Positions 24,101 through 32,649 of a stretch of DNA of 64,000 nt are shown here, piece by piece. This DNA comes from Crossaster papposus. Lineage: Eukaryota > Echinodermata > Asteroidea > Velatida > Solasteridae. Made by a program: the position numbers and the translations under genes. Position 1 is the stretch's first letter. The number at the start of each line of letters is the position of its first letter. The stretch is from the NCBI GenBank assembly GCA_037893245.1, contig JBAIAA010000257.1, positions 186,001 through 250,000 of the forward strand, in the 5' to 3' direction. The notes under the pieces were generated by a model that saw only the letters and a list, made by a program, of their open reading frames with translations, was not told where the DNA came from and did no database searches.

Positions 24101-27100
24101 CTCCTTTCGCAATTATCCTATTTTACAACTTAACCCCAAATGACCTTTGACCTCAATAGTACTTGACCTTTGACTTGACCTTCATATAAAGGTTACAGTA
24201 TTATTACCCTCTATTGTGCCCTATTTTAATCATAAACAAAATCACCCATATATACTGTTACGGAGCCAGATATTTGTCATGAATGGGTTATTTGTTGGCC
24301 GTCTTTCGGCGCTCATTTCTTTGTATTAGGGATTATGCATATTGGACGCGTGGCCGGATGGTGCATTATGTAATCCAATAATCTTGTGAGCTCCTTCCCT
24401 TTGTATTTATTTATTGATGTGTTGGTGTAGTTGGTATATAATGGATGTCTTTTTGTAGTTCTGGGTTCTCGATTGGCTCGGAGTGGGACAGGATGCTGAG
24501 CGGTGTTGCCACCAGGGATGTGCTGCCTACTTGTGGTGTTGCCACCTGGGACGATGTGCTGTCTACTGAACTGTTCGTGGACATCGATGTTACTAAGCCT
24601 TTGCTTTGGTGGTGGTGACGCCGTACTCCCTGTCCCTTAGTTCCGAGTTAGTCGAGCACCCAGGCATTTGTCCATACCGGTATGTGTATATAAATTATGT
24701 TTAAAATTGCCTGTTGTAAATAATTGGCTTTGTTAATTGAGGTGTTTGTTTTTATGCTCCTGTTTAATTTAAAGAGTTGCTGAGGTGTGGGGTTTATTTG
24801 TATGATTAAATTGGAATATTAGTAATTAAGTTATAAATTCTCTTGTCCGTTTTTATTGATAACTGCTGGTTGTTGTGGTAAATGTGTATTTTGTTTTGTA
24901 TGGACCATCTTGTTGTAATCCCGATTTGGTGTGTTTGGTCCATACGTAACAATACATACATACAGACATACATAAAATACGTACAGAAATAGTGATTGCA
25001 TAGTCCCTTCCCGAGTTTTGTTCAACAAATTGGAATTGTGTCACCATTTAGTAATTTCTGACGAACTTAATGCCCCAGAGACCACAAGGCCACCTACTTA
25101 CATCCAACTTGTATGTTGACGGTCGACGACGGTGAACCGTCACCCAGCCTGCAAGCATAGACACCCTTGTCATCAAACTGCACCTTGTCAACGATGAGCA
25201 GAGATGCTACTGATGATGAGCCCACGACCTCCACCCTGGCATCAGCCTTGTTGATCGCCTCGCCGTTTCGAGTCCATGTAATATCGGTGGCGTTGGCAGT
25301 GGCCAGGCTAGGCGGGGTCAGAGTACAGCTGAGCCGAAGGATGTCGTTGACGGAAAGCACACTGTGTTCTACTTCAATCGTCACTGAGGAGTATACAGAT
25401 AGCAGTCTAAGTATCATACGTTGGTTAACAGAGTCTAGGTTCGATCAAGGACTATAGTTAACTATAGTTTGACTAACTGTGATCGAACTTAGTCGACGAT
25501 GGTTGGACTAGTCTAGTTGACTATTCACGACCAGCCTACCGCGGTTGGTCGCATATCAATGGTAACCATAGCCGCTTTAATAGCACAGTACAGAAAGGAC
25601 CAGTTTGGCAGTTATCAATGGTTCGACTAGAGTCGTTCGCACTTCAACTTCAGTGCGCATGCCCTAATGACGTCACGAACTAACCACTAGTTAACTATAG
25701 TTCCTTGATCCAACTTGGCCAGAGCCGTCTTTAAACCAACGCCTGATATTATGTGGACATCTTAATTTATGCAACCCTGCGTGCCGGCCAATCAGAGTCC
25801 ACTGTGACATCATTTGGGCAGAAATCTGGACTCAAAGCTTCTGAATGGCCTATTTGGTTGCCGTGTTTTGGTAACATAGCAATGGGTAACGGAAAGACGC
25901 GATGTCACGACGGAAAGACGCGATGTCACGATGGAAAGACGCGATGTCACGATGGAAAGACGCAATGTCACGATGGAAAACACCTGCTGAATGAACATAA
26001 TTTGGCTGCCGTGTTTTTGTTCATAACATAGGAACGGGTTGAGAAAGACGCAATATCGCAATGGAAAGCGCTTGCTGAATGGACAGAATTTTGAATTTCA
26101 GAGGCAGTCTTGTTTGCATAATTAATCACCGAATCTGCTCGGATATCATAGATGCTCGTCCAATGAGCAGATATTCAATAGACTATACAGATATTGGGGA
26201 CAGAGATTGTTTACGTCCTGGACCCATACATGTCAATTCCATGTACTGCCCCAAACTGCCCTGCCCTATAACTTCCTCGTAACCCCGTCAAATAGGAGCC
26301 AATTTCATAGAGCTGCTTAAGCACAACATATTGCTTAAGCACAAAAACACTTGCTTAATAAATCAGTCAAAGAGCCAAAATTCCCTGCGATTATGCTAAG
26401 CTAACAACAGCTGATTAGGTACCAATCACAAACAATATACATATCATGGAGTAATGGCTGGTAACCTGGTTTTTCTAAGCAATAGTGTTTTGTGCTTAAG
26501 CAATTTTTATGCTCAAGCAGCTCTATGAAATTGGCCACTGGATTCAAAGGTGAAAAATGTGCTTTCTGGCCAAATGAGACAGAACTTAGCAGAGGTCGAA
26601 ATGATCGGTTTGCAGATATTAGGAAAGAGAATAAGATTCTCCTTTAAATACTGTTTGTTGTACTTCAATGGGAAATTACATTGACAAGTTATAGACCTGT
26701 TTAAAATTTGCATTTCTCGACATGTCAAAAATAAACATACTGAGAACAAGGCCTTTAAAGTTTTAAGGTTCGTATTCCTGAAAAGCAAAGGATGCACAAT
26801 GTTTTTCCTTGAAAAAAACTATTTTCTTCCAATATTTGTATACCATTAATTTCTTTGAAGTGCACCATGTTGAATTTTAGATTTGAAGGTTTGCATGGTA
26901 AAAAGGCAATAAGACAAGTGGTTTGCGGTTGCGGTAAAAAGGCAATAAGACAAGTGGTTTGCATGGTAAAAGGGCAATAATACAAGTGGTTTGCATGGTA
27001 AAAAGGCAATAAGACAAGTGGTTTGCGGTAAAACCGTGTGGTAATTCTCTTTTTTGAGTTTGTGTGGTTCTAAAAGAAACCGCGGAGAGAAACTCAACAT

Positions 27101-27341
27101 TTCAGACAGTATGCTCTGCCCGTCCGTCCGTTGTTTTAAATTTCCTTTGAAATCTGAGCCCTAATAAACGATATACCGTAATATACTTACAAGGGCTGTC
27201 TTCGTTTATGGCACAAGTTGACCTGGATTGGGCAAAGATCATAGCCACAATGAAGAGAAGACTGGTCTTATCCTGGTAGACACGTTTAGGAAAATGTGGC
27301 ACATCAGCAGCGCGTACATTTAATCTCTTGAAGATATCCAT
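13372..27341 (-). CDS. gp130/IL6ST-like class I cytokine receptor, eleven coding exons, predicted 1,118 aa
   Basis: Joining 27341-27191, 25383-25102, 24031-23911, 21467-21268, 20063-19876, 19348-19171, 18443-18367, 17646-17541, 16207-16109, 15431-15283 and 15177-13372 gives one open frame with GT-AG introns and matching phases. Order: signal peptide (hydrophobic 26-37), Ig-like D1 (51-144; C70, W87, C128), cytokine-binding D2 (145-251) and D3 (252-373), one FNIII D4 (374-467), TM (475-497), box-1-like IHIPDIKLP (505-513), and a long tail. D2 and D4 align by eye with gp130 (CxW motif at C165/W167; NALG at 235-238). The WSxWS box is WSAPS (359-363). Expected role: JAK/STAT receptor at the plasma membrane. 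Against vertebrate gp130 two FNIII domains are absent. Ligand unknown. Confidence 0.88.
15283..15431 (-). CDS. Receptor coding exon 10: transmembrane helix and box 1
   Basis: Acceptor TTCTGCTGCAG, donor ATCCAG|GTAGGT. It encodes a short stalk (VIESSTP), a hydrophobic helix from LVAGIIVATLF to GLVCAW (475-497), the basic stop-transfer QRVKK, and a proline-containing IHIPDIKLP at 505-513. The last motif sits where JAK-binding box 1 lies in gp130. Confidence 0.88.
15516..15916. repeat. Intron repeats: shared 220-bp repeat plus half of a TTAA MITE
   Basis: The segment 15516-15735 (CAATGTCTGATATATGTGG...CAATCAGAGTTCACTGTGACGTCATT) resembles 25735-25990 in another intron of the same gene. It is fused to half of an AGGTAGGATACACC-type MITE (15750-15916, ending CAATGGTGTATCCTGCCTTA). 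No coding exon is present. Confidence 0.65.
16109..16207 (-). CDS. Receptor coding exon 9: end of FNIII D4
   Basis: Acceptor TTTTCTTGCGCAG, donor CTGCAG|GTAAAG. Residues 435-467 include GLNPYKHYYISIVGHNSVG, the typical F-G strands of an FNIII domain. The next coding exon goes straight to the membrane, so D5 and D6 of gp130 have no counterpart. Confidence 0.85.
16345..17290 (-). repeat. 29-bp minisatellite, about 32 copies, in a receptor intron
   Basis: The unit is CCAAACCGACCCAGTCCGAT plus CTGAACTTC, repeated head to tail with point variants (CAGACC, TCTAAACT, GAAGTCC). Because 29 is not a multiple of 3 and the unit has no minus-strand stop, all three minus frames stay open for hundreds of bases. 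This creates false Trp/Gly/Arg-rich proteins with a 29-residue period. It lies between exons 8 and 9. Confidence 0.93.
17340..17493. repeat. Half copy of GGGGCCAATTTCATAAA repeat
   Basis: Contains AAGCAGCTGAATACCAGTTACAAAC and ends ATGAAATTGGCCCC, matching the right half of the copies at 3014 and 10254. Confidence 0.6.
17541..17646 (-). CDS. Receptor coding exon 8: middle of FNIII D4
   Basis: Acceptor GCTTGCTTGCAG, donor AGAG|GTGAGT. It encodes PLPEYKMNGKVLYYVINVND (400-419) and onwards to YLER (434). It aligns with the gp130 LPPFEANGKILDYEV segment. NVS and NAS are candidate N-glycosylation sites. Confidence 0.82.
18143..18212 (-). repeat. tRNA-like sequence (pseudogene or SINE head) in an intron
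   Basis: The minus strand has TAGCATAGTTGGTAAAGA (A-box-like) and GCAGTTCGAATCCGAC (B-box-like) at tRNA spacing. The T stem does not pair properly and no convincing anticodon arm forms, so this is not called as a functional tRNA. Confidence 0.45.
18367..18443 (-). CDS. Receptor coding exon 7: start of FNIII D4
   Basis: A 77-base exon with acceptor TTTTGTTCTTAG and donor GGCAG|GTAGGA. It encodes APQSGVSLGLHC...DVQLGWQ (374-399), matching the A-B strands of gp130 D4. The small exon is supported by phase agreement on both sides. Confidence 0.8.
18893..19134. mobile_element. TTAACCAGTT MITE, copy 1 (intronic)
   Basis: Ends are TTAACCAGTTTGCGCCG and GGCGCGAACTGGTTAT. The interior has GAGCAAGGCCGG, TGTCTGTCAGCAGCGAG and TTTCGTTAAAAATGATCCCG. 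It lies about 35 bases downstream of the exon 6 donor. Confidence 0.85.
19171..19348 (-). CDS. Receptor coding exon 6: second half of D3 with variant WSxWS box
   Basis: Phase 0 entry after TGTCTTGCCAG, residues 315-373. It contains YGWYQISVRVKAP and then YWSAPSKN. WSAPS (359-363) stands where class I receptors carry WSxWS, so the second Trp is replaced by Pro. Donor GAAGCAG|GTAAGA, phase 1. Confidence 0.87.
19543..19714. mobile_element. Long-hairpin element in intron
   Basis: Outer inverted ends are AATATAACATGG...CCATGTTATATT. Inner arms are long: CCTCGGTATTGGAAG...CTTCCAATACCTCGG and AACTAGTTCC...GGAACTAGTT. The whole can fold into one stem. A poly-A run follows at 19810-19833. Confidence 0.65.
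19876..20063 (-). CDS. Receptor coding exon 5: first half of D3
   Basis: Acceptor CGTCTATTTAG. Residues 252-314 start with the linker VVLHPPRLTAV, followed by a B strand LRIDWQPP and SYKLHCKY. The donor CCCATG|GTGAGG gives phase 0. This is the usual FNIII split within the cytokine-receptor homology module. Confidence 0.87.
20220..20535. mobile_element. Palindromic element in intron
   Basis: Inverted arms TTATGAGAAACCCCC...TAATTTGGCT and AGCCAAATTACAA...GGGTTTCTCAT flank an AT-rich centre. No coding capacity. Confidence 0.55.
20812..21202. mobile_element. TGTGACC-type MITE, copy 1
   Basis: Terminal repeats TGTGACCCGCTCCAGGAAAA and its inverse, with GTGATATAAGTCGC just inside. It is about 391 bases long with no open reading frame of note. 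It sits in the intron between exons 5 and 4. Confidence 0.85.
21268..21467 (-). CDS. Receptor coding exon 4: second half of D2
   Basis: Enters in phase 2 after acceptor GTGTGTCCTTAG and covers residues 185-251. It carries further cysteines (C193, C198, C214, C219) and the conserved strand VKSSNALGSTKSDELIF, very like the gp130 D2 end (NALG). The donor GGAGG|GTAAGT leaves phase 1. Confidence 0.87.
21546..21818 (-). mobile_element. Interspersed repeat, inverted partner of 12312-12597
   Basis: Reads GTACGAGCCTCCGCTGAGTTATGG through GGGTCTTCAGTAAAGGTAG to ACCCTATGGGTTGTCCCC, the reverse complement of the copy near TRIM. A fragment of the GGGGCCAATT repeat follows at about 21842-21990. Confidence 0.6.
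21990..23225. other. Intron DNA without recognised elements
   Basis: AT-rich sequence with local duplications (TTGACTTGGTACGGATGGG twice near 22070-22120; GTGAATTTTGTGAATTTTG near 22930). I see no exon-like segment with matching splice phases. Confidence 0.5.
23226..23410. repeat. GACTCGAGTC-rich degenerate repeat
   Basis: Many copies of GAGTC and GACTCGAGTCA occur over about 180 bases in both orientations, adjoining a TGTGACC MITE. The motif is self-complementary. Confidence 0.7.
23421..23845. mobile_element. TGTGACC-type MITE, copy 2
   Basis: Ends TGTGACCGGCTCTACAAAAA and its inverse, then GGTGTATTAAGTCGCG inside. About 425 bases, intronic, 65 bases beyond the exon 3 donor. Confidence 0.85.
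23911..24031 (-). CDS. Receptor coding exon 3: first half of cytokine-binding domain D2
   Basis: Read in the frame required by the phase-1 junction, it gives PPAKARNLHCHS...IQCSWTNGPDTHLD, the diagnostic C...CxW signature of class I receptors (C155, C165, W167). Another frame of the same stretch is longer but meaningless. The acceptor is GATTGTTTTAG and the donor GAGA|GTAAGT, leaving phase 2. Confidence 0.85.
24256..24951. mobile_element. Probable solo LTR (Ty3-like termini)
   Basis: A 696-base segment starts TGTTACGGAG and ends CATACGTAACA, the TG...CA form of an LTR. It is flanked by the direct 4-bp repeat ATAC (24252-24255 and 24952-24955). It contains a TATA-like GTATATAATGG at about 24433. 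No reverse transcriptase or second LTR is present. It lies in the intron between exons 3 and 2. Confidence 0.6.
25102..25383 (-). CDS. Receptor coding exon 2: Ig-like domain D1
   Basis: Phase 1 to phase 1, residues 51-144. Ig hallmarks are RLSC (C70), ITWTRNG (W87) and the F-strand DDKGVYAC (C128). The acceptor is TATACTCCTCAG and the donor GGAT|GTAAGT. It matches the N-terminal Ig domain found in gp130-type receptors. Confidence 0.85.
25436..25715. mobile_element. Palindromic CTATAGTTAACTATAG element
   Basis: Inverted ends GATCAAGGACTATAGTTAAC and GTTAACTATAGTTCCTTGATC enclose GGTTGGTCGCATATC. The wider flanks CGTTGGTT / AACCAACG are also inverted. Confidence 0.6.
25735..26090. repeat. Intron repeat, second copy, with 21-bp tandem block
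   Basis: Matches 15516-15735 (CCAATCAGAGTCCACTGTGACATCATT). It contains four tandem copies of a 21-bp unit, GACGCGATGTCACGATGGAAA, at about 25896-25980. Confidence 0.7.
26296..26537. repeat. GGGGCCAATTTCATAAA-type palindromic repeat, copy 3
   Basis: Ends AGCCAATTTCATAGAGCTGC and GCAGCTCTATGAAATTGGCC. Inner arms ATTGCTTAAGCACAAAA and TTTTGTGCTTAAGCAAT are inverted. Confidence 0.7.
26885..27032. repeat. Short tandem repeat, about 32-bp unit, four copies
   Basis: The unit GGTTTGCATGGTAAAAAGGC followed by AATAAGACAAGT repeats with small changes. It is intronic, about 160 bases downstream of receptor exon 1. Confidence 0.75.
27191..27341 (-). CDS. Receptor coding exon 1: signal peptide
   Basis: The ATG at 27341-27339 opens MDIFKRLNVRAADV. 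A basic N-region of about 25 residues precedes the hydrophobic core TSLLFIVAMIFA (26-37), with likely cleavage around STCA (41-44). The donor CCCTT|GTAAGTAT leaves phase 1. The long N-region is unusual for a signal peptide, but no better internal Met exists. The exon continues upstream as 5' UTR to an acceptor at 27378. Confidence 0.75.
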
Positions 27342-27377
27342 GCTCTTTACTCCATGCAGCCGTGCAGCATCACTGAC
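27342..27377 (-). other. Receptor 5' UTR segment and its acceptor
   Basis: On the minus strand a T-rich stretch ends ATCAATATAG at 27378-27379 before GTCAGTGATGC, a good 3' splice site. This implies at least one further non-coding 5' exon upstream (higher coordinates). A consensus donor, TTTCT|GTAAGTATT, exists near 29877, but exon identity is unproven. Confidence 0.5.
27347..27370 (-). promoter_or_regulatory. Upstream ORF in the receptor 5' UTR
   Basis: On the minus strand an ATG at 27370 opens a 7-codon frame (MLHGCME) that stops at 27347, five bases before the main ATG and out of frame with it. A second ATG lies within it. If this 5' UTR is used, the uORF could dampen receptor translation. 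Confidence 0.5.
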
Positions 27378-27689
27378 CTATATTGATAAAAAAAACACCA
27401 TAAATTTAAACTTTAATATTATTTAGAAAAGTATCTCAAATCAATCTTTGCCTGTCTAATTGTGTGTGTGTATCTGTCTGTCTGTATTTTGATTGTCTCC
27501 AGAACCGGGCACTGTACATGTTGTACATGGCTACGACCAAAATGTGTTGGAATCGCGGGCATATCGTAAAAAGAGGTCTTGGGTGATCATGAGAGCAAAA
27601 TCAGTCGCAGCAAGGTCGATGTTCATGTTCAAAATTTCTGACTTGCATTTCCAAATCGTAGAAGGTCGCAGACAGGTCTTACATGATTG

Positions 27690-28080
27690 TACCACCAGTC
27701 GTGCATGGTCGTACCACTAGTCGCGCATAGTCGCACCACTAGTCGCGCATGGTCGCACCACTAGTCGTGGATGATGGCGGGTCACGAGTCACACGATTGG
27801 TCACACGATTGGTGGAGCAACTGGTCGTGCCACCTGTCATACGACATCACCATGGATCATGCGAGCAGTCGCTGATCGCCACCACTAGTCGCATGATTAT
27901 CTTCGATTGATCTTGCCGGTGATCTTCACCAATCGTTGGTAATCGCACGACTAGGCGGACCACCAATCGTACGATGACCTACCACAAGTCTTAAAGAGCA
28001 ATCGCAGTATGCGACCGCTACTGGAGATCAAAGCAAACATTGCCAATTGGTCGTACCTTGGCCAAATCGCCACCAATCCC
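27690..28080. repeat. Degenerate tandem GTCGCACCACTAGTCG repeat
   Basis: About three good 22-bp units (GTCGCACCACTAGTCGCGCATG) lie at 27700-27770, followed by scattered derivatives of ACTAGTCG and CACGATTGGT. Confidence 0.65.
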
Positions 28081-28509
28081 ACGATCCAGACATTGTACAA
28101 TCGAGTGTGAGGGAGGCTTCAAAAGCTTTCCCAACTCACAGCAAGTTAAACTTGCACTTTCCACAAACAATGCACCACCTGTTCTAAAGTTGAAGGCCGG
28201 CTCTTGTTTTGATCAACAAACAAAAATCAAGCTTTTCATGTACAACTGCTGTCACACGTACAGGCACATCTGTGTCTCTTCAGTCACAGAGAATTTTGTT
28301 TATAACTACACGGTTGGCTGAACACAAATTGCATTGTGACCTATTTGCCATTTGTCACAAACCATTTCATTCACAGACTGACTGCGTACAAAAGCCACAA
28401 ATAAAAAACAAACTGTGTCAACAAAAATTGCAAGCTTAGTATATGCTTGTACACAACAGTATATTTTGAAAATATGGTTGATGATTATTACATCATCATG
28501 TAAGAAAAC

Positions 28510-28725
28510 ATATGCGTACATGCATGGTGGGAATAAATATGCACGGTGGGAATAAATATGCACGTTGTGGATAAATATGCACTGTGGGGATAAATATGCA
28601 TTGTGGGGATGCATTGTGGGGATAAATATGCATGGTGGGGATAAATATGCACGGTGTGGATAAATATGCACGGTGTGGATAAATATGCATGGTGTGGATA
28701 AATATGCATGGTGTGGATAAACATG
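28510..28725. repeat. 19- to 20-bp minisatellite GTGTGGATAAATATGCATG
   Basis: About eleven head-to-tail units, GGTGTGGATAAATATGCAC/T with GGGG/GTG variants. The His/Tyr/Pro-rich minus-strand frames here are artefacts of the repeat. Confidence 0.9.
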
Positions 28726-29226
28726 CGTCTATAACTTTTTTTAAACCTCTAACGAATTTCAAGCGACATTTCAAATGGGAAACAAGAGAAACTGAGTAGA
28801 CCTGTGCACTTGATACCTTTTTACTTAATACTTTATACGTACAAAAAAATCAAAACCAAATTGACTGGTGTGGGCCTGGCTTGGGCCTGGCTTGGGCCAG
28901 CGATCTCCGGATTGCCGTACCAGTGCTCTATTAACTAAGCTATCCAGCCCTGTGTTGGCGGTTCCCCAAAATTAGTAAATATCTTTGTTTAGGGGGCGCT
29001 ATAGTCAGAAGCCGAAAAACGTGTAATTGCCATGTGGCCAGGGATCACGCCCAAATAAGTTTAAAGGTTGAATATACCTACACCTTTTGCAGCTATCCAA
29101 AAAGTAACCAACTAAAATACTGTTACAAGTACCCGGTAAGCTTTACAAAAGTTTAATTGTTGAAAAGATATCAATGATTCTAAACTCCTTAGTTATACAA
29201 ATTATTCCTTTTGGTATGCTGTCATT
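28726..29226. other. Upstream of receptor; tRNA-like fragment
   Basis: At 28893-28950 the minus strand carries GATAGCTTAGTTAATAGAGC, an A-box-like tRNA-derived sequence, with a poor B box. No gene is seen. Confidence 0.4.
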
Positions 29227-29472
29227 TTAACCAGTTATCACCGGATGACGTTTATAAATTATGCAAAGTTTTCCCCAGATTCAAAGCGGATGACACATAA
29301 ACACCCCACGAGCAAGGCCGTACATGTCTGTCAGCAGCGAGCAAGGCTGGAAATGCTTGGGTGTGCTTCCCTGTACTATCGGCCTCAACCCGCCTCGGAT
29401 TGAGTTTCGTTAAAAATAATCCCGCGCTTCGGTTCGGTGATGTTAAAAATAATCCCGGCGCGAACTGGTTAA
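29227..29472. mobile_element. TTAACCAGTT MITE, copy 2
   Basis: Ends TTAACCAGTTATCACCGGAT and CCCGGCGCGAACTGGTTAA, with the GAGCAAGGC / GTCTGTCAGCAGCGAG core. Confidence 0.85.
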
Positions 29473-31924
29473 AGAAGGTCATTTGACAAACTTTTGAATT
29501 GAAATTGAAATCTTAGAATATTGATTTCCTCGAAATATGCATCATTCACAGGGCTAAAACCTTACAAGGTTAGTAATGTCAAGGACCTTTCTCTATATTT
29601 TGAGCACTTTTGCTGCTTTAAGCAATAAACATGCACAACTAACAGATGGTAAACACCATTCAACTTGTAAATAGAATATCAGTACGATTACTTCTCCTTT
29701 AGACTTTACCTTATTTTTTTGGTCTTAAATAGGGTTGATAACAAAGTGAATAACAAATAAAAGATGTCCTCCATTAAAATTTAATCCCCCCCCCAAAAAA
29801 AAAAAAAAATGGCGAGTATATATTTGGTCCCTTAAAAATTACCAGTACGTCTGGGGAAGAAGAACAAAATACTTACAGAAATGTGCAAGATTACAAAGAC
29901 TGGATCACAATTTAGCTTTAATTATAAAAACAAACAATACGTACATCTGCCTTACCATGACAATAGAATGGAGACTAAAAAAATCGTAGATCTTTTTCGA
30001 GTGTCGTGCAGTTCAATCCAACAAATGATTAAACCATTAAATGTCACTTCACAAAACTTGTTTGTCCTTCGATCCAAAAAACGGTGATTCTCAACGAGTG
30101 TTCACAGGAGATCTGCTTCAGTGCTTGTAGAATTGTGATCCCCAAAACACATTTATGCATTTGTTTTTCTTCGGAAATCTGCAATACTGAGAATGCAGGT
30201 GATGTGATCAGTGACCATAAAACTTTGACCTACAGGTAATCTTTCTACCAGTATAGAAGCAGTTTCCTAAAAAAACAGCAACCTAACGTCCGTCGATGTC
30301 ATTTTTTTATAATAATCGATATATCGATTATTTCCCCTGTGCAAGATGAAGCCTAAAAACAGCGCTCAATATACTGAAGACCGACAGTTTTTTAATAGGG
30401 TTGCATATATATACCGGTTTTCGGCTTGATCCTCCGCGCATGTTGTCGGTCTGAACAATATCAAATTGCGCCAGCCCGCGTGTTTATGGTTTTACAACGA
30501 AGATAAGAAATGATTAAGGTTGCCGCTTCCGCTTGCTATATATCCACCGCGCTAGGCGAATAGCAGGGTGCAGAGAACGCTCCCCGCAATTCCTAACTCG
30601 TGATTGGCCACCCCGAAATGACATCACATCAATGGAGGGTTACGTCCCAAACAACCGATAGGCTGGGGCGGCATGGCCGCGGGGTAACAACTTCACAACC
30701 GCAGTTGGTCGTCGAACGGATTTTATTTAATAGGCCTACTCAAATGTTTACAAATGTTTACAAATAAAGACGGCAGCTTTTCTAATATACATGTACTAAA
30801 GCCCTGAGATTTTCTGGATAATCTGACACTCTTTTGGTGTTTTCGATATCATTTAGGAACATCGAAATTTAGATACATCAACATTTTTAATACATCGAAA
30901 TGTTGATATTTCGATACAATTAAAAAAGTGACTTCGGCGATATTGATGTCAAAATAGTATCGAGTATTTGAGTAATATCGATATATATACGGACGTAACA
31001 GCAACCACTACCAGTAGTTTTGCGAATCTTCATGATTTAATACAGGAAATTGTTCAACTTAATTGGTACACGTACGATGCAATCTTTCTAGCAGTCAGCA
31101 TTCTTGGAAATTTGGTATTTATATAGGCTATGTTACACTCCTCCCATCTTTCGTGTTACCAGAAATTTCCTAAAACCACAAAAATGTGCTTAGCAGGACA
31201 ATTTTTCTTTGGCAAAAACAGGGTTACAAACCATCCAGGGCAAATTTCATGGCGCTGCTAAGCATACTATTATCTGCTAACATTCTATTATCAAGAAGAC
31301 CATAAGCCGTAAAGATTTTTGATTTACACTAATTCCAATGCTACGCGGCTTTTAATTTTTCAGTGTAAAAGTTCCCACATGTATTTTTAGTTCACGTACG
31401 AGTTCTTGCTCGATAAAGAATGTCCTTACCGCACGACTAACTCGACTGTGCGCGTGTATCTTGGTGAGTAGCGTTTGGAATGCAACCCACTCGTGAACAT
31501 GGAGAAATTCACGGTGAACACGATAAAAACGACGCGATTGGAACGCAGCATAAGAGTACTGCAGTTTACTCGAGTAGTATTTTTAGCTGTGTCACACACG
31601 GCAGCTATAAGAGCCTAGTGTTATTGTTGTTCTTTTTCTTCTTGTGTCAAAATTTAACATCTGGGAACTTTTCGGTAAACAACCAAAATGACAACCAAAG
31701 CCGCACGACAGTGTCATTTTGGTTGTAGTCGAACAGTGCTTTATGAACGTTATTACATGCTAGAGAGAATTTTCTGCGGTATTGTTGTGCATTTGAACTA
31801 TAGACCAATAAACAACGACGCGGCTTGTTGTAGTATTGGGTGCGACGTTTAGGGTTCCAAAATATCAATTTTAGTCTAGCTGGCATGCCAAGCCAGGTCG
31901 TTTAAAACTATAATACTATCCCCC

Positions 31925-31962
<38 letters not shown>

Positions 31963-32639
31963 TTCCTAAATTTGACAAGGCGGACCTGCAAAAATAGACA
32001 CCCAGGGGGTTATTTATGTCCCGGTCTGTAACCTGTCCGGCCATTTTGTTCAGTCACCCACTTTCCTGTTTGGCATTTACCATCTCAATGAGCCATGAAT
32101 GCAGTGCCAGGATGTATGCATCTCCAGTAACCGGAGAATCCTTTGCCCTAACGACACTGCCGGGTTTCGGATTACGGAGGATCAGCCCGAAAGGGCGGCC
32201 TGATACTGTTTGTGCAAAAAAAGTGTGAACTGACTCCCTTTCGTTTCTATTCCTCTATGCTTATATATTCCTCCTGTGCAAAACAACAATCATGTCCCGG
32301 TCCGTGTACTAGAGAATCGTGATCATTGTGAAGTTGGGGCAAATTCTGTTCCATATGTGTGGCTCATGTTTGCTCTATGGGAGCTCATGGTACAAACAAA
32401 ACCACCTAGGTGACAAAAACCGCAAACTTCCAATCCTATTGATCTTTACACCATTTAACACCTTTAGGTCTTATGTGTCAAAAGGTACAGATGACTTCAA
32501 ACTGTACTGCTACAGTCTAATCATACAGCTCTATATGGTTCAATCTACTTTTTTTTCTATGTACACAATGTGTACAAAACATGCATGTACATGTACATTA
32601 ATGTGTGAACCGACTTTTTAAGAGCTGAGATATATATTT
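29473..32639. other. Non-coding stretch upstream of receptor
   Basis: No gene is supported. It contains a poly-C/poly-A run (29788-29809), possible UTR donor near 29877, TATCGAT-rich segments (30310-30330, 30840-30990), a fragment of the GGGGCCAATT repeat near 31230, and a 40-base poly-C (31921-31962). The receptor promoter may be in this interval but cannot be located by eye. Confidence 0.5.
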
Positions 32640-32649
32640 ATATTTCCTG

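Noticed and set aside
25896..25980. CRISPR-like array
   Set aside because: The 21-bp units are contiguous without spacers, in a eukaryotic intron; a plain tandem repeat.
28306..28774. His/Tyr/Pro-rich minus frames up to 121 aa
   Set aside because: Products of the GTGGATAAATATGCATG minisatellite.
29877..30100. Receptor 5' UTR exon ending at donor near 29877
   Set aside because: The donor matches consensus, but no acceptor, promoter or transcript evidence is visible, so it is mentioned only as a possibility.
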